From Corynebacterium yonathiae (lineage in GTDB: Bacteria; Actinomycetota; Actinomycetes; Mycobacteriales; Mycobacteriaceae): DNA of 64,000 bases. The stretch covers positions 1 through 64,000 of the forward strand of contig NZ_JAKOPM010000004.1 in the NCBI RefSeq assembly GCF_022288805.1. The letters run 5' to 3'. Below are positions 26,872 to 36,901 of this stretch, one piece after another. The notes under the pieces were generated by a model, which was given only the letters and a program-made list of their open reading frames with translations, did not search any database and was not told the DNA's origin. Position 1 is the stretch's first letter. Each line of letters opens with the position of its first letter. The position numbers and the translations under genes were made by a program.

Positions 26872-27744
26872 CTAGAGTGCTTCCAAGCCGCTTGCGGCCT
26901 CAATCACCGAACGCGTGAGCTCACCCAAAACCTCCGATTCCAAACGCCAACGCTGCCAATATAGGTCGATATCGAGCGGGGAGTCATCGAGAAGCACCAG
27001 CTCCTTCGCCTCTAAAAGCGGCAGTGCCTGGGCCTGGGGCAGCAATCCCCACCCTAGGCCGACGCGAACCGCCTCGAGGTAGCCCTCGGAAGAGGGAATC
27101 TGCGACACCCGGGCACGCACCACGGCCGAATCAATGAAGCGCTCGCGCATGGCATCATCCAATACCTGATCGTTGGGACCATATCCCACCAAGGGCATGG
27201 TTTCCCAGGTCAGCCTACCGCTATGGAAGCTCTCTGCAATATGCGGCGCCGCCACTGGGTAATAGCGCATGGTGCCCAAAAAGCTAGACTCGCAACCCGA
27301 GACCGGCGTAGCTTCCCTCGTTACTGCACCCAGCACATCGCCACGCCGCAACATGGCTAAGGTGCGTGCTTCATCCTCAATCCGGATGCGCAAAGCTACG
27401 TCGCCCCGCCGCGCGGTATCACTCAGGACCTTTGTAAACCATGTCGCGAGGGAATCCGAGTTCACGGCCACAGACAGCGGGACCCGAGCTAGGCGATGGC
27501 CTAGGCGGGCATCCGTTTCTGCCTGCACTAACGCCATGCGGCGGGCGGACTGGACAAGGATCTCGCCCGCTTCCGTGGCGGTTACCGGGGTGGCACGGCG
27601 AAGGAGTACTCGTCCGGTGCTCGACTCCAAGGCCTTGATACGCTGGCTCACCGCAGACGGCGATATACCGAGCACGGCCGCGGCAACGTCAAAGCTGCCT
27701 TCGTCCACGATCGCAAGCAAGGTTTCTAGGTGCACCGGGTTCAT
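26872..27744 (-). CDS. lysG: LysR-type regulator of lysine export
   Basis: 290-residue LysR-family regulator of the LysG/ArgP group. The N-terminal HTH is LAIVDEGSFDVAAAVLGISPSAVSQRIKALE; the effector domain follows, with conserved segments such as SVAVNSDSLATWF typical of ArgP/LysG. It is divergent from lysE with a 70-bp gap, as in C. glutamicum, where LysG activates lysE with Lys, Arg or His as co-inducer. TAGAAT lies 6 nt before its ATG, so the message is likely leaderless. Confidence 0.92.
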   Translation of the reverse strand: MNPVHLETLLAIVDEGSFDVAAAVLGISPSAVSQRIKALESSTGRVLLRRATPVTATEAGEILVQSARRMALVQAETDARLGHRLARVPLSVAVNSDSLATWFTKVLSDTARRGDVALRIRIEDEARTLAMLRRGDVLGAVTREATPVSGCESSFLGTMRYYPVAAPHIAESFHSGRLTWETMPLVGYGPNDQVLDDAMRERFIDSAVVRARVSQIPSSEGYLEAVRVGLGWGLLPQAQALPLLEAKELVLLDDSPLDIDLYWQRWRLESEVLGELTRSVIEAASGLEAL

Positions 27745-27777
27745 GAAGCTATTCTAAACCAACTGAAGAAGCATTAA

Positions 27778-27791
27778 CTGGACTAATCCAG
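27778..27791. promoter_or_regulatory. Candidate LysG operator in the lysG-lysE intergenic region
   Basis: CTGGA-CTAA-TCCAG is an inverted repeat between the divergent lysG and lysE genes, about 24 nt before the lysE ATG. Its position suits a LysR-type site; identity is inferred from position only. Confidence 0.45.
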
Positions 27792-27814
27792 CCTAAGAAT
27801 TCACACTGGAAGGC

Positions 27815-28507
27815 ATGTCCATCGTGCTTGCTGGTTTCTTTCTGGGATTATCGCTCATCGTGGCCGTCGGCCCGCAAAATGCCATGCTGCTTAAATTCGG
27901 CATCCGCCGTGATCACATCGGTTTAATCATTGCCGTCTGCGCGCTTTCCGACGTCATCCTGATTACCTCCGGCACAGCCGGCGTGGGCTACCTGGTAGAA
28001 AAATTCCCCTCCGCCCTGCAAGTCCTCAAATACGTCGGCGCGGCCTATCTGGCTTATTTCACCTTCACCTGCTTCCGCGATGCGTTTAAGACCAAAGGCG
28101 AGGCCATTGAGGTCGAATCCACCCAGCCGAAAGCCCCACAGGAAGTCGCCACCTTCGATGGGTCCACGTCCCGCAGCACGACAAAGACTAAAACTCGCCT
28201 GGAGATAAAGCGCTCCCCCTCCTGGGTTAAGCCGCTTCTGACCGCCCTGGCCTTAACATGGCTCAACCCAGGCGCCTACGTGGACGTGGTGGTAATGCTC
28301 GGCAGCATTGCCAACCAATACGGCGAATCAGGGCGCTGGCTTTTCGCCGTGGGTGCTATCTGCGCCAGCTTCACTTGGTTCCCGTTTATCGGCTTTGGCG
28401 CCGCACGATTTTCCCATGTGCTGTCCCGACCCACGGTATGGCGCTGGATCAACTTCGGTATCGGCGTCATCATGATTGGCCTAACGCTCAAGTTGCTCCT
28501 GCTCTAG
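27815..28507 (+). CDS. lysE: L-lysine/arginine exporter
   Basis: 230 residues, LysE family. The first helix carries the family motif GLSLIVAVGPQNAMLLKFGI. Further helices are LIIAVCALSDVILITSG and YVGAAYLAYFTF, then a hydrophilic cytoplasmic loop of about 50 residues, LTALALTWLNPGAYVDVVVM, and two C-terminal helices. It exports basic amino acids and protects against Lys excess from peptides. It is controlled by the divergent lysG. Confidence 0.93.
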   Translation: MSIVLAGFFLGLSLIVAVGPQNAMLLKFGIRRDHIGLIIAVCALSDVILITSGTAGVGYLVEKFPSALQVLKYVGAAYLAYFTFTCFRDAFKTKGEAIEVESTQPKAPQEVATFDGSTSRSTTKTKTRLEIKRSPSWVKPLLTALALTWLNPGAYVDVVVMLGSIANQYGESGRWLFAVGAICASFTWFPFIGFGAARFSHVLSRPTVWRWINFGIGVIMIGLTLKLLLL

Positions 28508-28528
28508 GGGCCGGGTTCAAAGGGCCGC

Positions 28529-29599
28529 CTAATTGCCGCGAACGCGCGACGCGGTCGCACCGGCCCACCGGTTGATTCCGGCGTCGTGGGCGACGTCGTC
28601 AATCGCACCCAGCTCCTCCGCACTGAAGTCGAGGTTGTCCAGTGCCCCTAGGTTATGCTCGAGCTGCTCCACCGAAGAAGCGCCCAAAAGCGCCGAGGTT
28701 AGCGTGCGATCGCCTTGGTCGCGCAGTACCCACGAAATAGCCATCTGAGCTAGAGACTGTCCACGCTTGCGCGCAATATCGTTTAGGGCGCGAATCATCG
28801 ACAGGTTCTCCTCATTGAGCCAGTCCTTCTCCAAGGTCTTATTCTTCGCCGCGCGGGAATCGGCGGGAATGCCATCAATATAACGATCCGTGAGCATGCC
28901 CTGTGCCAGCGGCCCGAAACCGATGACGCCCAGTCCGCTACGCCCGGTGACGTCAAGCAGCGACTCGCCGTCTTCGCCAGGACGTTCAATCCAACGGTTG
29001 AGAATGGAATAGCTTGGCTGATGAATCAGCAGCGGGCAGCCTTCCTCTTCCATAAATTCCACGGCCTCCGCGGTAAGCTCCGGCCCATAGGAGGAAATGC
29101 CCACATAGAGGGCCTTGCCCGAAGCCACGATATCGCGCAACGCATAAAGGGTCTCCTCCAGCGGGGTGTCTGGATCCGGGCGGTGGTGATAGAAGATATC
29201 CACGTAATCCAAGCCCATGCGCTTGAGCGACGCATCCAGTGAACTCACCAGGTACTTGCGGGAGCCACCAAAGCCGTATGGGGAGTCATTCATCACCCAA
29301 CCGGCCTTGGAAGAGATGATCATTTCATCGCGGAAGGGGCGGAAATCACGAGCGAAGATGCGGCCGAAGTTGTCTTCGGCGGCGCCTGGCTCGGGACCAT
29401 AGTTATTGGCCAAATCGAAATGAGTAATCCCCCGGTCATATGCTGCGCGCAGAATCTCGCGCTGCGTGGCCAGGGGACGGTCATCGCCGAAGTTCTGCCA
29501 CAGGCCAAGGGAAATGGCCGGCAGCTTCAGCCCAGAGTTTCCTACTCGTCGGTACTCCATTGAATCATAACGGTCAGTTGCGGGGGCATAGATACTCAT
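28529..29599 (-). CDS. Aldo/keto reductase (YghZ/glyceraldehyde-3-phosphate reductase-like)
   Basis: 356-residue NADPH-dependent reductase with the AKR barrel. The catalytic Asp and Tyr are in THFDLANNYGP, Lys is in IISSKAGW, and His is in IFYHHRPDP. The C-terminal NADPH-binding stretch TSALLGASSVEQLEHN is present. The order of motifs and the YEYRRVGNSGL-like start fit the AKR14/YghZ and Kv-beta group. It converges with lysE with a 20-bp gap. The physiological substrate is unknown; methylglyoxal or short aldehydes are usual. Confidence 0.88.
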   Translation of the reverse strand: MSIYAPATDRYDSMEYRRVGNSGLKLPAISLGLWQNFGDDRPLATQREILRAAYDRGITHFDLANNYGPEPGAAEDNFGRIFARDFRPFRDEMIISSKAGWVMNDSPYGFGGSRKYLVSSLDASLKRMGLDYVDIFYHHRPDPDTPLEETLYALRDIVASGKALYVGISSYGPELTAEAVEFMEEEGCPLLIHQPSYSILNRWIERPGEDGESLLDVTGRSGLGVIGFGPLAQGMLTDRYIDGIPADSRAAKNKTLEKDWLNEENLSMIRALNDIARKRGQSLAQMAISWVLRDQGDRTLTSALLGASSVEQLEHNLGALDNLDFSAEELGAIDDVAHDAGINRWAGATASRVRGN

Positions 29600-29616
29600 A
29601 GCACCCCATTGTCCGC

Positions 29617-31044
29617 TTAATTCTTCGGCTTGTCAGCCTGCGGCAGGTCCTCATCTTCCTCAGGGTCGCCGGATGCACCGGTTTCTTCGACCCACTTTTC
29701 AATTTCTTCCGGGGTGCGATCGGTTTCTACCGCATCACGCTCGGTGTAGTAGGAGTAATCGTGGCGCTTTTCTTCGTACTTTTTCTTGTCAAAGTCCACG
29801 TCATCGTCGCCGTCGAGCTCATCGGTGACTTCCTCCACCAGCTCATCGTACAGGGCCTCGTTGTCCATATTGGAGTCCTCGATGTGCTGGCCAATTTCAT
29901 CGTCATAGCGCTCGGCGTCATATTCCTTGTCTGGGTGCAGCTTCAGGTGCATGAGGGCGCGTACGCGCTCACGGCGCACAGCCTCATCCTGGATCTGAGA
30001 CTGGCTGCGGAACCATGCGAAGACCAAGATGGCAACCATCAAGATGCCCATGTAGCCAATGATTGGGTAGATGTAGTTCATCAAGGTCTTAAAGCCTGCG
30101 AAGGACACCGCGAAACCAGCCAAGCAGCCAATGACGAAGATTACCGGGAAACGCTTCTCATGGCCGGCAGACAAGCGCTTGCCCAGCGCGTAGAACATGC
30201 CGATGGCGGTATTGAAGATCATCAAGTAAATGATGACCGCCATGATGGCGCCCAGAGTCGGGTTAATACTATCGACCAAAGACAGCATCGGGATATCGGA
30301 GCCTTGCGCCTCGTCCGAATTCATCAACAAGGAAAAACCGGCAAGCCCCATCATGATGGAGTAGATGATACCGCCTACGACGCCGCCCCAGCCGGCTTCG
30401 CGCGGGCTAATATTGTCGCCGCCGATAACCAAGGACATGGACACGGCAAGCATGAGGGCAAGGCCGTTGTAGTTCAGTGCGGAAATCAGCCAGTTCCCAA
30501 TAGGGGTATCGATCTGGCTGGAGGCGTCCATGGCAGCACCGATATCGTCCGGCATGTTAAGGCCGGTGTAGATAGCTACGCCAATGACCGCAATGATGAT
30601 GGTCGGTGTTACCGTGCCGATAACCTTGGATACCTTATCCACGTCGAGCATGCCGACGAGCAAGACCAAGACCAACATGAGAGTGGAACCGATCCACGTC
30701 TTCCAGCCAAACTGCTGCTCCATGTTAGAGCCGGCACCGGCCAGCATCACAAAACCAATGGCAAAGAGGGTGATGATGACCGCCACATCCAGCAATTTGG
30801 AGACGATCGGGTGGGTGACATTGCGGAAAACAGTATTGTGTTCCGAGGCGTGGAAATAGCTTCCCAACTGCAAGAACACTGTACCCGCGAGGGTCATGAC
30901 GAGTGCGGCGATAATGATGCCAGGAATGCCCCAGGTGCCAAAGGCAGTGAAGTACTGCACCACCTCTTGTCCCGTGGCAAAGCCTGCGCCGACCAGCAAG
31001 CCCACGAAGGACATTGCAATGGCGATAATGTTTTTAGAAGACAC
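29617..31044 (-). CDS. YkvI-family membrane carrier with an acidic C-terminal tail
   Basis: 475 residues. About ten helices form an APC-superfamily-like core. It begins IAIAMSFVGLLVGAGFATGQE, the usual broken first helix, and includes VSMSLVIGGDNISPREAGWGG. After the last helix (near residue 345) comes a tail of about 130 residues, very rich in Asp and Glu (DELDGDDDVDFDKKK, PEEDEDLPQ). YkvI relatives lack a known substrate; amino acids are plausible. A 200-bp gap separates it from the alcohol dehydrogenase gene. An ORF of 467 codons on the opposite strand is only a shadow of its codon usage. Confidence 0.78.
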   Translation of the reverse strand: MSSKNIIAIAMSFVGLLVGAGFATGQEVVQYFTAFGTWGIPGIIIAALVMTLAGTVFLQLGSYFHASEHNTVFRNVTHPIVSKLLDVAVIITLFAIGFVMLAGAGSNMEQQFGWKTWIGSTLMLVLVLLVGMLDVDKVSKVIGTVTPTIIIAVIGVAIYTGLNMPDDIGAAMDASSQIDTPIGNWLISALNYNGLALMLAVSMSLVIGGDNISPREAGWGGVVGGIIYSIMMGLAGFSLLMNSDEAQGSDIPMLSLVDSINPTLGAIMAVIIYLMIFNTAIGMFYALGKRLSAGHEKRFPVIFVIGCLAGFAVSFAGFKTLMNYIYPIIGYMGILMVAILVFAWFRSQSQIQDEAVRRERVRALMHLKLHPDKEYDAERYDDEIGQHIEDSNMDNEALYDELVEEVTDELDGDDDVDFDKKKYEEKRHDYSYYTERDAVETDRTPEEIEKWVEETGASGDPEEDEDLPQADKPKN

Positions 31045-31244
31045 AGTTGCCTAACTTTTGTAGCGAATATCTCTCGCATACTGGTGCGCGCGGCCCTTGT
31101 CCCCCACTCCCCAGCACGTGGGCCGCACAACGCCAATATGCGTTCCTTAAGGAATGGTACGTAAGTGACGCGCCAAACACCTACTGACGCATACCGTTGT
31201 TGTGCTAAATCACATTTGGGGATATAGCGAAGTTAACTAACGCC

Positions 31245-32297
31245 CTAGTTTTCGAAGGTCGAGGTATCGATCACAAAACGGAACTTTACATCGCCGGCCA
31301 CCACACGTTCATAGGCCGCATCGACATCGTGGACGCCGATCTTCTCAATGACGGCACCGATGCCGTGCTCGGCGCAGAAATCCAGCATTTCCTGGGTCTC
31401 TGCAATACCGCCGATATTATTTCCCGTCAGTACCTTACCGCCGCCGACGAGGCTGCTCATGTGGATTCCCAGTTCCTCTGGTGGAAGGCCGACCACAGAC
31501 ATAATGCCGCGCGGTTTAAGCAGCTGCAGATAATCATTGAGTGAATACTGGGCAGAAATGGTGGACAAGATGACATCGAATTCGCCGCGGTGGTTGGCAA
31601 AGAAATCCTCGTCCTCACCGGTGGCGAGAATGTGCTTCGCCCCGAGTTCGTACGCTTCCTTTTCCTTGCGCAGGGAGCGCGAAATCACAGTTACTTCCGC
31701 GCCCTTAGCCGCCGCGATCTGGACGCCCATGTGCCCCAAACCGCCCAAGCCCACTACAGCAACCTTGTCCCCCTCCTTGATCTGCCAGCGGGCCAAAGGC
31801 GAATAGGTGGTGATTCCGGCGCATAGCAGCGGGGCCGCTTCGTCAAAATCAATATCCTCTGGGATGGTGCATACGAAGCCTTCGTTGACGACTACCTTCT
31901 GCGCGTAGCCACCTTGGGTAATGGTGCCGTCTACGTCTTCGGAGTTATAGGTGCCAACATTGCCATTAAGGCAGTTCTGCTCTTGGCCGTTGCGGCATTG
32001 TTCGCACTCGCCACAAGAGTTCACCAGGCAGCCCACACCAACGCGGTCCCCCACCTTAAATTTGGTGACCTTATCTCCCACGGCCTCCACTACACCGGCG
32101 ATCTCGTGGCCTACAGTCAACGGAAAATGGGCCTGGCCCCACTCGTTGCGAATGGTATGAATATCGGAGTGGCAAATGCCTGCTGCTTTAATATCAATGA
32201 CCACGTCATCCTCGCGCGGATCGCGGCGTTCAATTTCTACGACCTTAAAGGGTGCTTCAGGGCTTTCCTTTTGCAATACTTTGCTTTTAATTGACAT
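31245..32297 (-). CDS. Zinc-dependent NAD(P) alcohol dehydrogenase (cinnamyl-alcohol/AdhC type)
   Basis: 350 residues from ATG 32297. The catalytic zinc ligands are in GICHSDIH and VGHEIAG. The structural zinc cysteines are in CGECEQCRNGQEQNC. The cofactor motif is VAVVGLGGLGHMGVQ followed by ISRS, which favours NADPH. It is close to the CAD/YahK-type enzymes that reduce aldehydes. A stand-alone gene. Confidence 0.9.
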   Translation of the reverse strand: MSIKSKVLQKESPEAPFKVVEIERRDPREDDVVIDIKAAGICHSDIHTIRNEWGQAHFPLTVGHEIAGVVEAVGDKVTKFKVGDRVGVGCLVNSCGECEQCRNGQEQNCLNGNVGTYNSEDVDGTITQGGYAQKVVVNEGFVCTIPEDIDFDEAAPLLCAGITTYSPLARWQIKEGDKVAVVGLGGLGHMGVQIAAAKGAEVTVISRSLRKEKEAYELGAKHILATGEDEDFFANHRGEFDVILSTISAQYSLNDYLQLLKPRGIMSVVGLPPEELGIHMSSLVGGGKVLTGNNIGGIAETQEMLDFCAEHGIGAVIEKIGVHDVDAAYERVVAGDVKFRFVIDTSTFEN

Positions 32298-32380
32298 GCT
32301 CACGACCCTACGCGTAACCCTACTGACCTCGCATAACGAAAATAATCACCAATTTTGACGGAGGAAGGAAGGCATGAAAA

Positions 32381-32426
32381 AGCCAGCCACGCCTCCTCTT
32401 CGAGGAAAGTGCAAGCGCGGCTGGCT
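32381..32426 (-). terminator. Terminator after gatB
   Basis: AGCCAGCCACGC (32381-32392) pairs with GCGCGGCTGGCT (32415-32426) with one mismatch. On the minus strand the stem is followed by TTTTTC, just after the gatB stop at 32438. Confidence 0.8.
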
Positions 32427-32437
32427 TAATGTGGTGC

Positions 32438-33943
32438 TTAGTTCAACTTTTCTGCGATGAGTTTATTGACCTGCCCAGGATCGGCCTTGCCTTGGGTGGC
32501 CTTCATGACAGCGCCCACAATGGCGCCGGTTACCTTCTTATTGCCGGCGCGATACTTCTCCACGATATCCGGGTTGGCGGCTAGCGCATCATCCACGGCC
32601 TTCTCGATGGCACCATCATCGCGCACGACCTCCAGGCCGCGCTTTTCGACGACCTCGTCGACGTCACCCTCACCCGCTAACACGCCATCAACAGCCTTGC
32701 GTGCAAGCTTGGTGGTCAGCTTGCCGTCGTTGACAAGGGCGATTACACGGGCCACATGCTGCGGGGTAATGGACAAACCAGCCAGGTCCGTTTCCTGCTC
32801 ATTGGCCTTGCCAGCTAGGTAGGAAACCCACCAGGAACGTGCTTCGTCCGGTTTCGCGCCAGCCTCGACGGTATCCACGATGAGATCGAGGGCACCGGCG
32901 TTAACTAGGTCGCGCATCTCCTCATCCTTGATGCCCCACTCTTCCTGGATGCGGGCACGGCGTACCCATGGCAGCTCCGGAAGGGTCTGGCGCAGTTCTT
33001 CTACCCACTCGCGCGGAGCGATGACCGGCGGAAGGTCCGGATCATTGAAGTAGCGGTAATCCTCTGCGGTTTCCTTCGGACGTCCCTTGGAGGTAGTGCC
33101 GTCGGTCTCCTGGTAGTGACGGGTTTCCTGATCAATGGTGCCGCCATCTTCTAGTACCTGGGCTTGACGCTGCATCTCGAAGCGCACCGCCTGTTCCACG
33201 GAACGCAGGGAGTTGATGTTCTTGGTTTCGGTACGGGTACCGAATTCCTCTTGACCTACCGGGCGCAGGGACAGGTTGGAGTCCACACGCATCGAGCCTT
33301 GATCCATGCGGGCATCAGAAACGCCCAGGGCTGCAACCAGCTCTCGCAGGGCGGAAACGTAGGCTTTAGCCACCTCTGGTGCACGCTCACCGGCGCCGAT
33401 GATCGGCTTGGTCACGATCTCAATGAGGGGAATGCCTGCGCGGTTGCAATCCACCAGGGATGCCGTAGCACCGTGAATGCGGCCATCGGCACCGCCCAGG
33501 TGGGTCAGCTTGCCGGTATCTTCCTCCATGTGTGCGCGCTCAATTTCCACGCGCCACTCGGTGCCATCCTCCAACACGACGTCCAGGTAGCCGTCATAGG
33601 CGATCGGCTCGTCATACTGGGAAATCTGGTAGTTCTTCGGCTGATCCGGGTAGAAGTAATTCTTGCGGGCAAAGCGAGAAGACTCCGCAATGGAGCAATT
33701 AAGCGCCAAGCCAATCTTGATGGCGCCCTCCACGCCCTTGGCGTTTACTACCGGCAACGCACCGGGCAGGCCTAGAGAGACCGGGTCAACATTGGAGTTA
33801 GGCGCTGCGTTGAAGTTCGTAGGAGAGGTAGAAAACATCTTAGTTTCCGTATCCAGCTCTACGTGGACTTCCATGCCCATTACCGGTTCAAACTTCTCTA
33901 GGACCTCATCAAAGTCCATCAGGTCATACATCGCAGCAGTCAT
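32438..33943 (-). CDS. gatB: Aspartyl/glutamyl-tRNA amidotransferase subunit B
   Basis: 501 residues from ATG 33943, the family length; an upstream ATG at 33952 is also possible. It activates misacylated Glu-tRNA(Gln)/Asp-tRNA(Asn) for amidation by GatA. It shows the GatB signature [49 protein letters not shown], and the C-terminal YqeY-like tail domain ending [16 protein letters not shown]. It is separated from gatCA by the pfkA region, as in mycobacteria. Confidence 0.96.
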   Translation of the reverse strand: MTAAMYDLMDFDEVLEKFEPVMGMEVHVELDTETKMFSTSPTNFNAAPNSNVDPVSLGLPGALPVVNAKGVEGAIKIGLALNCSIAESSRFARKNYFYPDQPKNYQISQYDEPIAYDGYLDVVLEDGTEWRVEIERAHMEEDTGKLTHLGGADGRIHGATASLVDCNRAGIPLIEIVTKPIIGAGERAPEVAKAYVSALRELVAALGVSDARMDQGSMRVDSNLSLRPVGQEEFGTRTETKNINSLRSVEQAVRFEMQRQAQVLEDGGTIDQETRHYQETDGTTSKGRPKETAEDYRYFNDPDLPPVIAPREWVEELRQTLPELPWVRRARIQEEWGIKDEEMRDLVNAGALDLIVDTVEAGAKPDEARSWWVSYLAGKANEQETDLAGLSITPQHVARVIALVNDGKLTTKLARKAVDGVLAGEGDVDEVVEKRGLEVVRDDGAIEKAVDDALAANPDIVEKYRAGNKKVTGAIVGAVMKATQGKADPGQVNKLIAEKLN

Positions 33944-33987
33944 GCGTGCCATCTTAATACGTCGATGCGCCCGCGCGCTCACACCCC

Positions 33988-33993
33988 TAAGCT
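33988..33993 (+). promoter_or_regulatory. -10 element of a leaderless promoter for the 34001-34786 gene
   Basis: TAAGCT, 7 nt before ATG 34001; no ribosome binding site. Confidence 0.5.
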
Positions 33994-34000
33994 GAATATT

Positions 34001-34786
34001 ATGACTACACCACATAGCGTTGATGCCGCGCTTATCGATGCCCCTTTGATCAACATCGCAGTCTTTCGCACTGCCCCCACTCCAGAAGAGGTAAAGGAGC
34101 GCTTGAACTCGACTTTTGGCGAAAACCTGGGAGAGATCACTCCGGGCAAGAATCCGGGTAGTCTCATGGCAGAGCTGGATGAATCCTTTTTACTTCACTA
34201 CCAAGCCATCGATACTCCTCCCACCCGCGATAGCTATGGTCTCCACCCTATTTTGAGCGCGGACGCCCGCGGCCTCGATTCCGCTACCGCTCAAATTCTC
34301 GTCTCCGTGCTTCCCCGGGATGCCGAGCACACTCGCGCACAGCAATCCCGCGAGGCACGCCGCGAGCACCTAGAGCTGCTTTCCAAGGCCACCGCTGTAG
34401 TTGCCGAGCATCCTGGCTGCTTGATAGTCCACAATCCTCGCGGCAACGTATCCATTGCACCAAATACTTTTTTGGAGGCCGTGCGGGACAACCTTGCGCC
34501 GATGCACATCGCGCCAGTATGGCTCACCCAAAAGGGAAACAAGATCTTGGGCTATACCGTGGGGCTGGTCCAAGCTGGACACCCCGAAATCCAGGCGGCC
34601 ACCGAATCCATGGACCCCACCGATCTCTATTACAAGCTGGCCAATATCGCCGACCACGTTCTCCAAGGCGCCACCGTCAAAGACGGCGACACCCTGAGCT
34701 TCGAACAAGGTCAACCACCCCTGACCGCACAGAAAGAACCCTGGTTTGTAGACGAGTCTTTTCCAGCGGTCACGATTAGTTTCTAG
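34001..34786 (+). CDS. Protein of unknown function (DUF4261-like?)
   Basis: 261 residues, soluble, no signal peptide. It has a mixed alpha/beta look: [19 protein letters not shown], then [60 protein letters not shown], and [20 protein letters not shown]. The pattern of a copper-like or substrate pocket is not evident. The layout loosely recalls DUF4261 proteins but I cannot confirm it. ATG 34001 is chosen because TAAGCT precedes it by 7 nt. It is divergent from gatB and shares its stop CTAG with the convergent transporter gene. Confidence 0.65.
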   Translation: MTTPHSVDAALIDAPLINIAVFRTAPTPEEVKERLNSTFGENLGEITPGKNPGSLMAELDESFLLHYQAIDTPPTRDSYGLHPILSADARGLDSATAQILVSVLPRDAEHTRAQQSREARREHLELLSKATAVVAEHPGCLIVHNPRGNVSIAPNTFLEAVRDNLAPMHIAPVWLTQKGNKILGYTVGLVQAGHPEIQAATESMDPTDLYYKLANIADHVLQGATVKDGDTLSFEQGQPPLTAQKEPWFVDESFPAVTISF

Positions 34787-35781
34787 CTAGCTCTTTTCTG
34801 CCTACGGGAATCCACATAGCGGCAGATGGCGGCCAGCACTGCACCGGAGAGGTTATGCCACACCGAAAAGACCGCTCCCGGCAGGGCGGACAGTGGGTTC
34901 ATATAAGTCGATGCCAGAGAGGTAGCCAAGCCAGAGTTTTGCATGCCCACCTCGACGGCCATGGTGCGCCGAGCAGATACCGGCTGCTTGGTCACCAGTC
35001 CGGCAAGGTAGCCCAGGCCATAGCCGCACCCGTTATGGACAACCACGGCGACAAAGACCAGCACGCCGGCGGTAGCGATGGTGTCGTGCGCACCGCCAAC
35101 CACAATGCACACGATGGCGGAAATAGCCGCAACCGAGATCCACGGCAATGCTGCGCTAATCTTTGCCACTACACGTGGAACCAGCATGCCAATGAAGATG
35201 CCGGCGACCACAGGGATGAGCACGACCTTGACAATGGACCAGGCCATTGCGGCGGCCGAGACCGGCATATACTCCCCTGCCAGCCACAGGGCCAGCAGCG
35301 GCGTTAACACCGGTGCCAATAGAGTGGAAATCGAGGTCATGGTCACCGATAGCGCCACGTCACCGCGCGCCAGGTAAGACACCACATTGGAGCTCGTCCC
35401 GCCGGGGGCGCAACCCACCAAGATGACGCCGGCAGCGACGGCATCTGGAAGATCCATGATGGCAACGACCGCTAGGGCCACCAGCGGCATGATGACAAAC
35501 TGCGCCACCACCCCAATAAGCACGGGAAGCGGCCGGCGCGCTACCAAGGCAAAGTCCACCGGCTTGAGGGTGAGTCCCATACCAAACATGACGATCCCCA
35601 GCAGCGGGGTGACCTGCGGACCAAAGGATGCCGCGGTATTCGGTGCAAAGTATCCAATCACGCCGCCGATAATCACGAGCACCGGAAAGCCAAGCGCTGC
35701 AAAAAGAGCTTGGCGGTCTTGCACTGTGGAGGATCCAGCCGGTGCTTCCACCCGATTATCTGTCATGCTATCGATACTCAT
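34783..35781 (-). CDS. Bile acid:sodium symporter (BASS/PanS)-family transporter
   Basis: 332 residues from ATG 35781; about ten helices of the BASS fold. Family motifs are VTPLLGIVMFGMGLTL, ILVGCAPGGTSSNVVSYLARGDVALSVTMTS (sodium-site region) and TMAVEVGMQNSGLATSLAS. Bacterial relatives move pantoate, keto acids or organic anions with sodium. The start lies only 14 nt after a terminator-like hairpin at the end of pfkA, with GGGAGCG as the only ribosome-binding candidate, itself within that stem. Substrate unknown. Confidence 0.85.
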   Translation of the reverse strand: MSIDSMTDNRVEAPAGSSTVQDRQALFAALGFPVLVIIGGVIGYFAPNTAASFGPQVTPLLGIVMFGMGLTLKPVDFALVARRPLPVLIGVVAQFVIMPLVALAVVAIMDLPDAVAAGVILVGCAPGGTSSNVVSYLARGDVALSVTMTSISTLLAPVLTPLLALWLAGEYMPVSAAAMAWSIVKVVLIPVVAGIFIGMLVPRVVAKISAALPWISVAAISAIVCIVVGGAHDTIATAGVLVFVAVVVHNGCGYGLGYLAGLVTKQPVSARRTMAVEVGMQNSGLATSLASTYMNPLSALPGAVFSVWHNLSGAVLAAICRYVDSRRQKRAS

Positions 35782-35794
35782 GGGCAAAAGAATA

Positions 35795-35815
35795 CGCTCC
35801 CACAAAATGGGAGCG
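35795..35815 (-). terminator. Terminator after pfkA
   Basis: Perfect 8-bp stem CGCTCCCA / TGGGAGCG with a 5-nt loop. On the minus strand it is followed by TATTCTTTT. It lies between pfkA and the BASS transporter gene. Confidence 0.8.
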
Positions 35816-35845
35816 CTATCTTAATATTCGGAAGGTGTAGAGACA

Positions 35846-36877
35846 CTATCCAAAGAGCGCCTGCGCATTGCGGTAACGCGATTCCGGCACCGACTTTAGG
35901 GTTCCCACGGCCTCCTCCAGCGGAACAAGGTCAATATCCTCGCCATGGAGGGCAACACACATACCGAAATTCCCTTCGTGAATGGCGCGCGCTGCGTGCA
36001 CACCATAGCGGGTGGCGAGGACGCGGTCATAGGCCGTTGGTGTACCACCGCGCTGAATATGGCCCAGCACCGTCGTACGCACGTCATACCCCGTACGCGC
36101 CTTGATTTCATCGCCAATTACCTGGCCAATGCCATTGAAGGTCTGGTGACCAAACTGATCGACGCCACCGGCCTCAAAGTCCATTGTCCCCTCTTTCGGG
36201 ACAGCGCCTTCTGCCACGCAGATGATGCCGTACTTTTCCCCCATTTGGAACCGGCGCTCCATCGCCTTTGTAATTTCTGCGATATCGAAGGGTTCCTCGG
36301 GCACCACAGTGTAGTGCGCACCGCCGGCCATGCCCGCATGCAACGCAATCCACCCCACGTGGCGGCCCATGACCTCCACGATCAGGATACGGTTATGGGA
36401 CTCTGCGGTCGTGTGCAGACGGTCAATAGCATCGGTGGCCACGGATACGGCGGTATCAAAACCAAAGGTGTAGTCGGTGGCGTTGACGTCGTTGTCAATA
36501 GTCTTTGGCACACCCACCACCGGCACGCCGTTATCAGAAAGCCACTTCGCGCCCTTGAGGGTACCTTCGCCACCGATGGCGACGAGGGCATCTACACCAG
36601 CATCTGCCATATTGGACTTAATCTGTGCAAGGCCAGCCTTGAATTTGTCCGGGTGCAGGCGGCCAGTGCCCAGGATGGTGCCGCCGCGCAACAAAATACG
36701 GTCGATTTCTGCATCGTCATAAAGATCGCGGCGACGGTCCTCCATAAGGCCGACCCAGCCGTCTTCATAACCGACGACGGTATCTCCAAATTCATTGGAT
36801 GCGGTACGCACTACCGCTCGGATTACAGCATTGAGGCCGGGGCAATCGCCGCCGGACGTTAAAACTCCTAGACGCAT
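35846..36877 (-). CDS. pfkA: ATP-dependent 6-phosphofructokinase
   Basis: 343 residues from ATG 36877, 7 nt after TAGATT (likely leaderless). It phosphorylates fructose 6-phosphate in glycolysis. The motifs are [35 protein letters not shown] with Lys, the catalytic PKTIDNDV and the substrate-binding [16 protein letters not shown]. The GGT and Lys pattern in the nucleotide loops resembles the actinobacterial PfkA group, which may use ATP or pyrophosphate; ATP is assumed from C. glutamicum. Confidence 0.94.
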   Translation of the reverse strand: MRLGVLTSGGDCPGLNAVIRAVVRTASNEFGDTVVGYEDGWVGLMEDRRRDLYDDAEIDRILLRGGTILGTGRLHPDKFKAGLAQIKSNMADAGVDALVAIGGEGTLKGAKWLSDNGVPVVGVPKTIDNDVNATDYTFGFDTAVSVATDAIDRLHTTAESHNRILIVEVMGRHVGWIALHAGMAGGAHYTVVPEEPFDIAEITKAMERRFQMGEKYGIICVAEGAVPKEGTMDFEAGGVDQFGHQTFNGIGQVIGDEIKARTGYDVRTTVLGHIQRGGTPTAYDRVLATRYGVHAARAIHEGNFGMCVALHGEDIDLVPLEEAVGTLKSVPESRYRNAQALFG

Positions 36878-36901
36878 ACACCCCAATCTAGCGCGCGAAT
36901 T

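Noticed and set aside
29761..31164. 467-codon open frame on the plus strand, antisense to the YkvI carrier gene
   Set aside because: The translation is rich in His, Asp, Gln and Arg with no hydrophobic core or motif. The opposite strand encodes a clear membrane protein, so this is a codon-usage shadow.
35945..36862. 305-codon open frame antisense to pfkA
   Set aside because: pfkA is unmistakable on the other strand; the antisense product has no recognisable motif or ribosome site.
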